Source of the DNA: Rhexocercosporidium sp. MPI-PUGE-AT-0058
Lineage: Eukaryota; Ascomycota; Leotiomycetes; Helotiales
Length of the DNA: 64,000 nucleotides
NCBI GenBank assembly: GCA_020746875.1
Contig: JAGTJL010000019.1
Coordinates: 806,001-870,000, forward strand
Reading direction: 5' to 3'
Positions 37,544 to 50,381 of this stretch are shown in pieces. The notes below the pieces were generated by a model. The model saw only the letters and a program-made list of their open reading frames with translations, searched no databases and had not been told where the DNA came from. The stretch's first letter is position 1, and the number at the start of each line of letters is the position of its first letter. Made by a program: the position numbers and the translations under genes.

Positions 37544-39045
37544 GCTTGGATACTATCCGTCGCATGGTCACTTCATGCTCATTGTATTAAGTGCTGATGT
37601 GTGGCCTATTCGTGTTGATAAGCTTCGGAGCGTGGCGGCGCATTGAGTAACGAGTTAAAGGTTAAAACTAGAATTTCTTACAACATCTTGCAACTTTTCA
37701 TTATCAGAAAGATAAACCACAAGAACTCTTACTTCCCTTCGCTTCTTAGCAGCCAGACTATCATACTACTAGGCGAGGTTTTCAATTACCAATTTTTTTT
37801 CTTCATAGATTAAGTAGTATTGCAGATGGAGAGAACCTTAATACCATACAACAAGAGAGGTAGCAAGGAGCGAGGCACTGGAGAGTCTTCTCGCTTCAGC
37901 AACTAACAAATGAATCGTTTCTATGTGTATCACATATCTGAAGAATACGGTTTGGTAAAAGAGGGAAATGAGGAAGAAACGCATTAGATAAATAATATCT
38001 ATGATTGATAAACACTCTATCATCATCAAGTGTTGGTGCCGAGGAAAAGGAGAAACGCTAATCGAGGTCTACCTGCCTGCTGGGCTGCGAGACCTACATA
38101 TTTCCTCCGCCACCAGATTTCTACGCTGGGAGGAATGTTTCTCGGCTTCAGGTGAAATTAGAAATGGAATTTGATATTAGAACATCCCTAAGCTTAAATG
38201 GTTAGACAGCTGACAACCTAGTCTGAGAATCAGGATCACGAGGGAAAGAAGTCAAAGCATACTCCTTCTCAGTCGTCAAGCAAAATAGACCATACCATAA
38301 CCCTGGTCGTCTGAAACAAATAAACTAAACAGCACGACTCATATTTTGAAAGAAAAGAAAACGAAAAATGAAGTGAAGAAAAAGTGCCTTGAATCACACC
38401 CCCCAGCTCCGATGGGTTGTCTTTCTATGCGAATACAACCAACAAAAACAATGATGAATAGCAGGAATAAATACCATGTAAGACTTCGTTAACAAGACCG
38501 ATTATTAATATAGATATACGGAATAAGAAAGAATGCAGGCTGTGAAACCTGCGATCAAAGATATCAAGTGAAACAACGTGACGAGGAGTAATTAGCCCCC
38601 ACATGAACGAGCCTACCTAACCGAAGCGAGCGACCAAGTAGATAGATATAGTACCCCACAAATCTTTAAAAAGCTATAAACATCAATAACTATCATACAG
38701 ACGTCCTAAACCAACAAACCCCTCCATTCATTCCCCCAAGGTAAAAAAAAACCCCCCAAAAATAGTCCCAAAGAGCGTGAGGAGAGGCGCCTCACTCAGG
38801 TGGTACGGAAGTACGAACACAAACAAAAAACAAAAAACCAGACAGGGATCCCCCCGTCCGAAAAACCAGCCCCGGGCCCCCACCCCCCCAATCTTTTTTG
38901 AGAATCTTCAGCCTCATCAACGACACCTCGTCTCTGCACACCAAGCGTACCTCCAATCCACCTCCGATCCAACCTAATTGAAGCCCACTCCCCTCCCCAA
39001 TCACCTCAAAACTACTATAACTCTACACGCCCTACCTCCTTAAGA
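37544..39045. other. 1.5-kb intergenic region
   Basis: No gene seen. A small hairpin-like sequence (GTGAGG...CCTCAC) lies at about 38777-38795. The sequence before the small gene is C-rich. Confidence 0.5.
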
Positions 39046-39319
39046 ATGTCCCTCTTCAAGTCCGTCCCCTCCCTCCCCTCCCTCCTCTCCCTCCCCTAAT
39101 CTTCAACTAACCCCCACAAACAGCTCATTCCGCAACCTCACCCCTCGCACCCGCATACTAGTCGGGGCCTCCTTCCTCGCCTGGGGCACCCTCGGACTGT
39201 ACATAACCGACCGCGCGGAATCTCGATTCGGCCTCGAGGCGAGCGAGAGCGATAGAGAGGCGTTGGGGAGGGTGGTGCCGAGCGTGAGGGTTGTGGAGCG
39301 GGAGGGTGGGGGGAGATGA
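39046..39319 (+). CDS. Small single-pass membrane protein (69 residues)
   Basis: A tiny spliced gene. Exon 1 is only 14 nt (39046-39059, MSLF plus part of a codon). The intron 39060-39123 has GTCCGT...ACAG ends, and exon 2 is 39124-39319. The protein reads MSLF, then NSFRNLTPRTRILVGASFLA, one hydrophobic segment (about residues 17-34, VGASFLAWGTLGLYI), and an acidic-then-basic tail ending VVPSVRVVEREGGGR. The basic N-terminus plus a short membrane segment resembles small inner-membrane proteins of mitochondria, but I cannot name a family. The coherent splice and coding character make it likely real, although the donor is not the usual GTAAGT type. Confidence 0.6.
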
Positions 39320-40602
39320 TGATGGGGTGTGAGATGGGGGGTGGATGGTAGAGGATGGTTATATATACACAAGAGTTACGTGTTGTGTACAAGAGTTGCG
39401 TTGTTCTAGGGGAGGGAACGGGATGGTAGAGGGGCGTGGATGTGGATAGGGATAGGGATATTGGTGTTGGTGTGAGGGTTCTGGCGTGGGGAAGAGGAGG
39501 GATGGGATGGGATGGGTGGGCATGAAGGGTTAGGAGGAGGAGACCTACCTACCTACTGAACCACCAACCTACCGACTTCGCATGTATAGCTTGAAAGCAG
39601 GATAGGAATAAGAAAAGGTGTTGGGGTGGTGGATGGTGGATGGTGTATATATTACCGAAACTACCCATCTGCCTGCGTTCCCTCGTGGGAGGAGAAATCT
39701 AAGAGGAAGGAGAGGAGAGGACAAGAAGAGAAAGGGGGGGGCCGGGTCCACAAAGGCCGAGGATGAGGATGAGGATGAAGGGACAGAAGAGAAGCTGGAC
39801 GTGTGTACCTATGATATCGTGTGAACCTTTGAAGGTTGGTCGTGCCAAGACAGACTGTCAGATCAGACATTCCAAGGAACAGGCCATGCAAGCAGTTAGA
39901 ATCCGGAGCTTCCTTCACACGCGCAGGAATAGTGTTTGAGGTATTGCGTGAACTAGAGCTTTATTGCAGAAGGCTACGGGCAGATGGATCCGCGATTACA
40001 GAAGCCCGTTGTTCGATTTTTAAAGGAGCAACAACGTATTTGGTTTTCTATGACTATGTACAACAGTAACACGGTTATTCTAGTCTATGCTATGCACAAC
40101 TTAAAATGATTCTTATCAGACTCCAGCCACCAACCGGCAACAATAACAACCGCCCTCACTACCAAGCAATGCAAAAGCAAATTCGAAAACCAGCCGATTC
40201 CAAAACTTCAGCCAGTCTTAAGAAAAACCAGCTCTTCAGAAACCAAACAACTATTTAGTTGAATCCTCTCACAAACAACAGCAACCTTCCATGCAATGCA
40301 ACCAAGCCAAAGTTCAACGCAACCCACCAGCCAGTCTATATGCAGCTCATCAACCCTTTTGTGTGGTAGACCGGGCGAAATTTCGTCGTAATAATCACAC
40401 CAGCAAATCTAAAGCCCCACCGTCTTCGTTTCGCCGCCAATGCAAGAAAGAGAAATTGAGGAAAGCTTTGTCCTCAGTCGAAAATAATGCACCAGGCCCT
40501 GGTGGATGCAATGAGGACATCATTTCGAAATGCAGAAACTCCCAATGCAATGCAGCCCCGTTTGAGGCGAAAACCGTCTATAATGCCCATTCCTCCCAAT
40601 TT
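39320..40602. other. Intergenic region
   Basis: No gene seen. GGGAT/GGGTG-rich simple sequence lies at about 39430-39520 and a GGATGA-type repeat at about 39760-39782. Confidence 0.5.
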
Positions 40603-43600
40603 CTATCCGATAGTGTTGCCAATGTTCGTTTGTACCCCAGGAACTGGGGAATCAATCTGCTGATTGATCGGCTTGAAGAGCTGAGCCATGTCGAGCGTCA
40701 AATCGAGTACACCGTAATCCTTGTCGATATCATTCACCGAACCGAGTTCTTCACCCCGTTTGACACTATCAGTTTGCACCCAAGTCTTGACCGACTTCAA
40801 CAAGTTCATGACTTGACCAAAACGTTGGTCCGGAGCCATCTGCGCATCGAGACTGCGACCACTCTGAAGGAGGTACTTGGCGAGCCAGTAAAAGTGCACA
40901 GCATCTCTGCAGAATCCAAAGCGGCGATAGTTCGATGATGATGGGGGATATTGAGCACTCATGTCCTCATCCCAGGCCTTCTTCCACTTGTCGAAAGCAT
41001 TGTTGATAGACTTGACAACTGAAGCCAACTGACCCGCAGAATCGACGGGAGTCCCTCTTCCACTTGTGTTTGCACTGCGTTGACCACTTCCTGTTGCATC
41101 ATTTCTCCAGTCATGAGAAACCGGGGTAGCCGTTCCGCTGGCAGAGAATGCCAGAGGGGCGCCGCTTTCTTGCAATGATAATTGTCTCTGAGCACTCCAC
41201 AGTTGGATGTGAAGCGCATGGACCAGGATGAACTTGGAATACAGATTCGTCGTCCCAGGCTGAAGCCAGTCACCGTGCATAAGAGTCTTCATGGCGACCG
41301 GTAGTTCAGGTTGCTTTGGACGGCGACTGCCCTCCGAGTTCTTGGCTCGCGCAGCTGCAGGACCGTGAAGGCCAAGAGCTTCAGCACACTCAGAAGAGGA
41401 TGCGGCATCCCAGGCGGCGTCGTCTGCTGGAAGTGGTAGTCGGATCTCATCTCTCTCGAACATTGGCGAGGCGTTGAAGAATATGACCATAGCACAGTCC
41501 AACAGGTAGATTGCGAACATCAACCTCGAGCGTTTCTCCTGCTCAACCCAAGCACTCCAATCAAAGCTAGCGGCGCTGAAGTTCTCGACAGTAACGTTTG
41601 GCTGGTGAAGGACGCTGAATGGAGAGATTGTCATCGTCTTTGTCAGGCCAGCTCTTCGAGCAATATCGATGATCAGATGGAATTCTCGTCGGGCTTTCTC
41701 TCTTTGAATCGGAGTACCATGCCAGCAAGACATGATCTGCATCATGAATATGGCAGTGATCTGTTCCATTTCTGATTTGCTTGAACCAATCGCCTCACCT
41801 CCAAAGCCAGAATCGCCAGTTTGCTCGCGAGTAACCACGGAAAATACCTGGGAGTTGCGCTCAATCGCACTTTTGGAAAGCTCCATCATATCACGAGCTT
41901 GGGAAGCCGAAAGGCGGTCGGAGTAGACAGCACCAATACATATCATTGCCAAAAGAAGGCCATCAAAGGCATCACCGATTCGGAAAGTGGGCATGTGGAT
42001 GATTGGGAAATGTCCTTGAAAGCTAGTGAAAAGTTCCAAGAAGTGCTTGATGTTCGAGGCGGAAAGGTACTTGCGGATGTCGTTAGCTCGACCAATGATT
42101 TGGTTTTGTGGGAAGCAAAAGAAGATTAGTCGGCTCGAGATGTCCTCGAGAGGGTCGTTTTGTAGGTTCCAAGATGGAATATTGGTCGAGCTGTTGGGAT
42201 GGACACCAGGGTAGATAGCTGTGTAGAGTCCGTTGTTAGAGTTACTGATTGATGGTTCGGTCTTGAATTCGGTTTTGATGGGGATTTGAGGGTTGGCGAT
42301 GTTCGAATTGTACGGCATGTAGCCTGGTTGAGGAGGTTGCTGGTGGAACATGTGAGACCAGTCTTGTCCGGCGGGGGGTTGCGGTTGCGGTTGTTGCATT
42401 GTGTTACTGTTGCCGTGAGAGGCATAATCATAGCCCTGATTGTATGAGTGACCGTTCTGTCCTTGATTCAAGTTGAACGCGACTGAAGGATTCATACCAG
42501 AAGGCATGCTCGCAACTGGTCCGGCATAGTTTTGCTGCTCAAAACTAGCACGGTTCGAGCCTCCTGGGCTGGGCCCAGTCATGCGATTACCATCTCTCCC
42601 TCCTCCAATGACAGCGGCTCGTGCTCGAAGCTGTTCCGATTGCTCATCGGTCATGTTGGAACCGGCATCGGGTACCGTACCATCTGGGGAGATACCGAAA
42701 AGGTTAGGACCTAAAGATCCGCCATTCATGCCATTGACACCCATGAGCTCGTTCTCGTTGGGCATGGAGTTTGTACTCTTGTGTGGGCCGGGGTGTGACT
42801 TCTTCAAGTGGGCTTGGGCGTGAGAAAGATGGCTGGCACCTGTTGGATTACCACGACGGATGGAGCATTTCTGGAAATGTCTCTTCAAAATATCACTTCT
42901 GGAAAAGGTATCGCGGCATAGAACACACATATATGGTCGGTCTCCAGTGTCTGCTCAAGATTAGAGCTTTTCTTACAACCAAGGGAAAATCATCAAACTT
43001 ACGTCTGAGAAGATGGCGCTTCAAATGCTTTGCATGAAGGTACGTTTTTGTGCAATGAGGGCAAGGGAATTTTCCATCGGCATCCTTCGCTGGAATTAAC
43101 GCGTTCTTGCCAGTTCCGGTGGCAGACACAGCAGGTCTACCGGGAGCACTTGGCAAGATACCTCTCCTACCTTGAGAGCCCACAACGTGTGTAGGTGGTT
43201 CCATATCCTGCATCATGCCCATGTTGTTCTGACCATAGCCTTGCATTCCACCTTGCATTTGCTGGAGTCCATGTGGAGGCATAGGTCGCAGAGGTTGGTT
43301 GGCCCGGTTTTGCAATGGGGCAGGAGCAATTGGTTGCGGGTGAGACATTGACATGGAAGACTGGGGCATCATGGATCCAGCAGTTCTGTAGGCTTGAGCT
43401 GGTTGCTGGTAGCTACTTGTGGGCATCATCTGCTGGTACCGTTGCTGTTGTTGCTGCTGCTGTTGTTGATGCTGACCCGCCATCTGAGGGAAGTTACCCA
43501 TATTATTTCCCGAGACTGGAGTACCAGGAGTCGCTGGAGTTCTTGGCGTGTGAGGCGCGCTGCCTGGATACTGAAGATGGGATGACATGGTAGCGTGTTG

Positions 43601-43732
43601 GGTGGCTTGCAAAGGAGGCAACGTTGTATGATGGATACCCGTTTGCTGGAGTTGGTGGGGTGAGATGTTCGGCAGGTATGGCGAGTTGTTGTTGCTCATC
43701 CCATTGTTCGGATGGTATTGTGAACCGTCCAT
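40603..43732 (-). CDS. C2H2 zinc-finger transcription factor with fungal-specific TF domain
   Basis: Minus-strand exons 43732-43003 and 42950-40603 give 1025 residues; the 52-bp intron (GTAAGT...GCAG) splits a His codon between the two fingers. The N-terminal 220 residues are Gln/Pro/Met-rich with a poly-Gln run near residues 88-97, as in activation domains. Finger 1 (Cys224, Cys227, His240, His244) is followed by the standard linker TGDRPY and finger 2 (Cys252, Cys255, His268, Cys272), which is of C2HC type. A basic stretch and a long low-complexity linker lead to a fungal-specific transcription factor domain from about residue 510, with the typical HFLELFTSFQGHFPIIHMPTF and AMICIGAVYSDRLS segments. 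The architecture resembles the yeast ADR1/RSF2 and Aspergillus AmdX class, but targets cannot be inferred. Very likely a real nuclear regulator. Confidence 0.95.
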
Positions 43733-44404
43733 AGTGAGGAGGAGTGAGGAGGTGGTGGGGGGGGAAGAGTGGATGAGATTGTGGGCTTTCTGGGGCTTCC
43801 GAGTCTTATATCTCTCCACTCAAGTCGATTGCTGCCGTCACAGTGACAGTTCGCGTTGATACTATGAAGTATGCGGATATCACCGTGTTCGAGAACGCGT
43901 TGATGCGATTTTTCGAGGTTGGTGAGGTTAAATGGTCGAGGTGCGAGGCTTTCGTCTCCGAGGAGGTCCAACACTGGTCCACTAGCAGAAAATGACGTTG
44001 AGCTTGACGGCGAAGGGCAGACGGCGCGTCGACGAGGGCGATATATTGAACTGTGTGGTACTGAGAAGCAGTGGTATGAGGCTCAAGTGTGTAGATGTTG
44101 AAGTAAAGTGGAGCTGTCGAAGACTTTATCCATCCAAGGCCCTTGAGGGTAGGTCGGTAGGTAGGTAGGTTACGGTGGGTAGGTAGATGAGATGGGTGGT
44201 GGATGGTGGGTAGTGGGTAGTGGTGGTGGTGGTGGGTGGGCGGCGGGATCAAAGCCTGCGCCTGGTGGGTACTTTTTGGTCGACTTGAGGGAAAGCCGAT
44301 CAGATGGGACGGAGACGGACGGGGGACGGCCGGCCCAGAGAAAACACACTGAAAGAAGAAGGAACGGTCAGCCTCTTTGCGCGAACATGCCCACACTCCC
44401 AAGC

Positions 44405-44430
44405 GGATCTGGATCTGGATCTGGATCTGG
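44405..44430. repeat. GGATCT hexamer tandem repeat
   Basis: Four consecutive copies of GGATCT lie about 0.7 kb upstream of the zinc-finger gene's start codon. Confidence 0.75.
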
Positions 44431-46960
44431 CTGGGTGGCTGCACAGTTGGGGTCTTTCGAGGCCAGCGGTTCACGACAGACGACGCGTCTTTTGTTGGAA
44501 GGAGATCAGACTGACAATGGGGGAGGATGCAGACAGGAATTCTGTATCCACGGATGTCTCTGATTGTCTGGTCTGGTCTGCGGCGATGTTGAAAAAAGAT
44601 TGATGGGGAAGAAAAGTCAGAGAGAGAAAGAAGGTAGCACGCATTCGAAAAGAGGTGGGGGTGCCGCTTTAAGCCTACCTCGGGCGACCCTGACCCACGC
44701 GCTGGCTAGGATTGGGGGGGAAGGAGGGAAGGAGGGACTGGGGGGGGAGAGAGACTGCGACTGGGACTACGACTGGGACAACGACTGGGATTGGGATTAG
44801 CAGGGATTCGGTTTTTCGCCCACCGCTCGCCTCGTTGCCCTTGCCCCTGCCACTTTCGGCCAGTTCAGTCTGTCAAGCCGCCTGGCTGCACGACACACCT
44901 CACCTCACGCCCACACCCACACCGCACCGCACCGCACCCACGCCTTGGACACGCGCTGAACTGAACAACGGGTGTGGAAATGATGTGAGGCGAGGCGAGG
45001 TGAGGTGGTACTTGGGTACTTGGGTACTGTACTTCCGCCAGCCAGCCACTGTTGTCGGCTTTCTCATAGGCTCTCGCCCTTACGGAGTAGAGTGGCCGTA
45101 ATTGCTGGCAATGCTCCCTACATGAATGAATGGAGGCTACTCTGGATACAGCCAGCACAGTCCCATACAAACTACCTAGGCTCGTGCCCGAGAATAGAAG
45201 AGTCGAAGCAGCACGTCGGCTCCAAGAACGAATAGGCCCGACGAGATCTGATTGATCATACACACCAAAATAATTAACCCGAGGGAGGATAAGATACGAT
45301 ACAAGGCGATACGTCTCTGGCGGCCCGGCCTCAAACGGGAAGAAGATCTAAACTTGAACTTGACCTGACTTGACTAGACTTGACGACGTGACGTGACTTA
45401 AGCAGGAGCCAGCAGTACGTACCGACCTTTGCCGTACAGCGCGAGTAGTGTATCAAAAATGCAAACGGCTTCTTCCGCTCACAGCAGCAGCCCGAGGCCT
45501 ACTCGACAACGCTTGACAAAGGATTATCGAAACTAGAAACCAACCCGCCTTTGGAAGTGTTGTGAATGCGTAAACGTTTGCTAAGCTATCCCACGGTACA
45601 TGCGAACCACTACTCAGCCTGCATCCTCACCTTTACGAGCTTCTTCAGCTTGGCCTTCTCGCCTTGGGTGCGTGCGTGTGTGCTCGTAGCGCGACAGACG
45701 GGCGGCGCTCAACAAATAATAAATTTATCACCTCGCATGAGCGAATGCCGAGGCTACGAAGAAAGGATGACCAGTCTAGCCTCTACATTCAAAGTATTCT
45801 AAAACAGAACAGAAGCATTCGTCAGCTAGGCATTTCTTGGACGGGATATCGTCGTCTAGATCTAGCTGTATCTAGCAAGCTATTAGTTTGCGAAGCTTCA
45901 TACCAGTACTTCCAGGTTGTTGTTTGTTCTTGCAATAATCTAATCGATTCAATCAATGCAGTACAGTACCGTATTAACCTGGAAGTCTCCCTTCATTGCA
46001 GCCACAAACTCAACCTCAACCTCACATCAAATGCCGAGTGCATCCGGACCAAAGGGAAACGAGTTTTACAGGAAAGGGATGCTGATGCCATGCCATACCA
46101 TACCATGCCCTGCCACCGGAGCGAGTGATGAGCTCTGATACTCGTCCAGCACATCCAAAACAACTTGTTACGTGGCTCAGGAAATAAGAACAAGTCACGA
46201 TATTCCTCCATCCCTCCCTCCTCCCTCGCTCAATGGTTCGTTCATGCTGCTGGCGCCAAGACCCATGTCGTTGGAGTGAAACCCGTCGAAGGGCCGTTAT
46301 TCCCGAATGTTGACAGGCAAGGACCTGGGAATGAGCAACTGGCAGTGGCGGTTTGGCAGGCAGGGAGGGTGGGCAAAGCAGAGCAGCAAGCATGGATAGG
46401 TCCTTGAAATATAACCAGAATAATAGGAACCGCACCGTTGGATTTCTTGCAGCAATATACCTCCGCATAGCATAAGTTCTTTTTGTTCCTTTCAGGATCT
46501 CCTTGCAAAGCCCGACAGACGGAGGTCGGAAAGCCAAGAGCACGACGGCAACTTCTAGTCCTTCTAGCCCTTCTTCTAGAGCTAATCCCAGAACGAACAT
46601 CCTCGCTTCCGATGATCTTAGTCGTCTTTTACAAATCGTCGAACCCATCCCCTAATATCCCCCGATGACGCAGGTGCCAGTCCAAGTCAAACTACTCCTC
46701 TCTCTACTCTACAGTAGGGCGGCCCTCGACCTAATCGGCAGGTGTGCCGACGAAGGCAGGCCAGTCACGCCAAGTAGTCAGGCTAAACCGCGGCTTCACT
46801 CACCGATCGGTCGTGATAAAACAGCCAGCAGCAAGCTGCACCAGCCAGCCAGCAAACAAGCTCGCCTTGCAAAACTGATCTGAAAGAAAAAGTATGAGTG
46901 GCTGCTTGAAGGGGTAAGGCAAACCGAAGAAAGACGACGAGTCAACGACTACTGTGATAT

Positions 46961-46980
46961 TGACTTGACTTGACTTGACA
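46961..46980. repeat. TTGAC pentamer tandem repeat
   Basis: Consecutive TTGAC units lie here. A related degenerate run of GACTTGACTAGACTTGAC type lies at about 45357-45400, suggesting one repeat family in this tract. Confidence 0.7.
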
Positions 46981-47242
46981 GCGAGGATCGGCCGTGACGT
47001 GACGTTGTTGCCCGTCTCGTCTTGACTGAAGTGCAGTCCTGGGCGCACTCCCTACGCAGGGATACGAATCCGGACAGCAGTGAAAACAAACACAACCAAC
47101 TACAGATTGATTAGAGGATCCAAACGAATTACTTTTCTGTTCAAAAAGAACACCAGACAAATCCGAAAATCCAGAGCAGTTTACTGATCAGAAAGAAAAG
47201 CCGAGTCTTCAACCAAAGACGGTGAGTCAGGCAAAATCTCAC

Positions 47243-47273
47243 AATCACGATCACGATCACGATCACGATCACG
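47243..47273. repeat. CACGAT hexamer tandem repeat
   Basis: Five perfect copies of a 6-base CACGAT-type unit. If translated in one frame it gives alternating His-Asp, but that frame begins with GTG and I do not call a gene. Confidence 0.8.
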
Positions 47274-47511
47274 AGGCAGTCCGATATCAGACCACGAACA
47301 CGATTCAGGAAAACAAGGCCATCGAAATTCCTCACCAAGCTAACGACTCGCCTTCTAAGACAACCGCCAAAATCAAACACGACAAGGGCAGGGGGGAAGA
47401 ACATCCACCAACCAGCGACATGCCTATTCTTGCCCTTCCAATTCCCGGCATATTATCGAAAGCCAAGGCCTGCCAGACAAAAAATTGAGAGTAGTCGACG
47501 CCTCCACGCAC

Positions 47512-47582
47512 GTACGCACACACACAAACAGTACACAGACATACAGTACTGTACACACACACACACACACACGCACACACCC
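47512..47582. repeat. CA-rich microsatellite
   Basis: Interrupted (CA)n runs. The purest part is at about 47553-47580. Confidence 0.8.
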
Positions 47583-50347
47583 ACGACAACCACGCCTCAT
47601 CTTGATTAGGGTATACTTACCGGTAACCGGCTCACCCAAGTCATGCAATAATGCAATGCAATGCACACCCTGTATCGCCCTTCACAATTTCACTAATCAC
47701 CACTCATCTCGTCGGCCCACCATTCCACAAAAGATGCCAGGCTTGAGAGTGAGTGGAACACCCAACCCACGACCAAAGACCTCCATAATTTAAACCTCAT
47801 GGAAGCGTGGTGGAAGTCACAGAAGCCTGAAGGGCTCCAGAATTCCTGTCAAACCGGAAGAAAAACAAACCAAACAGACCTCTTATGGAATAAGAACAGG
47901 CCAAGGCAGAGAGCTCCATCTTCACCAGCCTTTCCCGTCCTTAATAAATGTGCTTAACTTTGGCCTATTTCTTCAAGCTTGAACAGGAGATAAAGATCAG
48001 GGTTTACCATCTAAAGAGAGCATGCAGTGGAAGCCGTTTCAAAGCTCCCTTCACTGCAATCTCCTCATCGTATCTTACCTCAATTCCTGTTGCTCGTTGC
48101 CGCTTCTAGATCAAACAACCTCCTGTCAGACGAAGGTCCGAAAACAGACTTGCACTAGTAGCTGCAATGTACTTAGGTATTTTCCAGTCTAGGCATACAC
48201 ACACATACCCATATGCCGACTTAGGCCCGTCACGATTTCCTTATTCGATTTCGATTTCGAAATTCAAACACACACACCGTTTGTTGGTTGCCCGCCACGC
48301 GCCTCCATCTTCCCATTTCATCTTCATCAAGCTGTGACGTTAAGGCTTGAGCCCATCTCCGACGACCACGCAACGAAGCTCGAACCAGTCTAAAACCAGG
48401 CAGCGCTTGCCCTCTCACATCTTCAACATCTCGGACTTCATTCCGCATACTGCAAAGTCGCCCAAAGGGCAGAAACGGCCATTCTAAAACAAACCTCCGG
48501 CTACCTCATTTCTTCTCCTGACATCATTTTATCCCACAGTTCTTGACTCGTTCTCCTCGGCTACTGGTGCCAGCCAGGAAAATATATCGTAGATCATCGA
48601 CATGCTCTCGAGCAGATCGTTCAAAAGCAGCCATCGACCAGCCCAGTAAACCTAGAAAGGAGATGGAAATGGACCCATCTTCCTTCCCACCAACGTACCT
48701 TGAAGGTTCGTGATCTCGACTAGGAGTTGTTCCACCTTTCAGACGTGCCAAGTCTTCGGGGTCCCGGCATATGAAATCAGACGACGATATCGCACCTCTC
48801 TCACTTGCATCCTCTTCTTCAAATCCGATTTGATAACCAGCAAGTACCCATCCATCCCCCTCAAACTCAACCAAAGGCTCCACATAAATAGGGGGCCAGA
48901 AACGCCATCCATTATCAAACACGCACTCCTCCAAGGTTCCTCCCTTTCATTCTTTCCTTCCTCACTCGTGACAGCTCAAAAGAAGCGCCGCCAACAAGGA
49001 TATACTCTCAACCAGCTGTTTCGCAAGCTAGTCCAACGCCAAAATGGGCCACTGCATGGACCAGATTTCACAGTGCAGGGTTGTAGCTTTATTTTTGTTT
49101 ACCAGCCTATCCTCCCCTGGACCCCTGTCTGACAGGGTGAAAACGTGCTCCCTCGCTGGCTCTGGCTGCTTGTTTAAATCCTTCCAAATGTTCTTTTTAT
49201 TTTCGAAGTGGCGCGCGCTTTCCGCTGCTCAACTTTATTCCCGAGAGGGTAGGATCCTTTTGAGACCGGCCGTGACTTACCGACACGAAGGTTCAGGTTG
49301 TTGACTGACGAATTCAACTCGTACTCAACCTTGACATCCCAACATGACACGACCCTCGACGACGGTGCTGCTTTGTAAAAGGAAAATCTCAACTGCCTTC
49401 GCATACCCCCCGGTCTGGTCTGGTCGTGTATCTGCAGTCGGTTCCCACTTCCCGCTCGAGTCATGCTGATTCGGGCCAAATGGAAATCCACCTCTTTAGC
49501 CCAGTTGCCGCAATAAGTGGAACCGAAGTGATTCCGCAGGAAAGGCGGCGGCCAGTTGAGTTTGACTTTCAAAGTTTTACGGAGTACGGGCAATGCTCCC
49601 CAGAACGGGCAAGTAAGTGGTCAACACAAACTGGGATTTATTCCATATCATATCCATATCATCTAAGCTTTCCCATATCTCTCCCATTTACAGTATGATA
49701 CCGGCTCGGTTTGATGTGATGATAAAAGAACTGAGTTCACCGACTTCAGTTGAGTTTCTTCTAGAATTCTAGATTTTCTTCGGTTGTGTCAGTACGACCC
49801 AGTAATCACGGAGCCGAGGCCGAGAGAATCCACCACTGCAGATGAAGTGAGTGAGGGCAGGGCCTTGGCATTGCAACCTTCCACCAGTCCGAATACCGCA
49901 CCAACCTTGGCAACTTTCATCCAGAAGTATATCTGCAAAAAGCTCACAGCATCATCTCGCTATAACTTACTTCGAGATCACCTGTGTAAACAGGTAGGTA
50001 CTTGTAGATGTTCGTGAGATTTACGTCACGGCACGTCAAAGATTGTTTAATTTTTCTTCTCGTTTTGCTTACTTAGGTACCTACGGTACTGGATCCTCGT
50101 ATCTAAATCCGTCTTTTCTTCTTCCCGTCTGAGCCCTGAGTTAGCTCTGTCACTGCAAATTGTTGTGCCACCAAGATCTTCTCTGGTATTTCCTCTTATC
50201 GCATTTATCTTCATCTTCGCTTCTCGCCTTTCCTTTCTCTGTTCTGTTCATTTACTTGGAAATATTCATTCAATTACACATTCGTTGAATCTTCACTCGT
50301 TTCCTACACTTTCACCAATCCTCAATCCCTCAACACCAAAATCCTCA

Positions 50348-50381
50348 CCACCTCACCACCTCACCACCTCACCACCTCACC
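50348..50381. repeat. CCTCACCA octamer repeat in the leader of the GPI-protein gene
   Basis: Four copies of the CCTCACCA-type 8-base unit abut the start codon at 50382, so the repeat is almost certainly transcribed as the 5' UTR and sets the start context (ACCATGC). Confidence 0.8.

Larger units (their letters stand above)
43733..50381. other. 6.6-kb tract without convincing genes, rich in simple repeats
   Basis: I found no ATG-initiated frame with family features on either strand. A minus-strand frame at 48524-48934 has protein-like composition but starts at TTG with no upstream ATG. The tract contains many short tandem repeats (listed separately). It probably holds a long 5' regulatory region or leader of the zinc-finger gene, possibly with non-coding transcripts. 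Confidence 0.5.

Noticed and set aside
40291..40938. Plus-strand frame overlapping the 3' end of the zinc-finger gene
   Set aside because: Its 3' half is the antisense of conserved coding sequence; the rest has no support.
47222..47488. Frame encoding a His-Asp repeat
   Set aside because: Begins with GTG; the repeat is explained by the CACGAT microsatellite.
48524..48934. Minus-strand frame of 136 codons with protein-like composition
   Set aside because: It starts with TTG, has a stop just upstream and no in-frame ATG until near its end; no family resemblance. It could be an internal exon, but nothing supports that.
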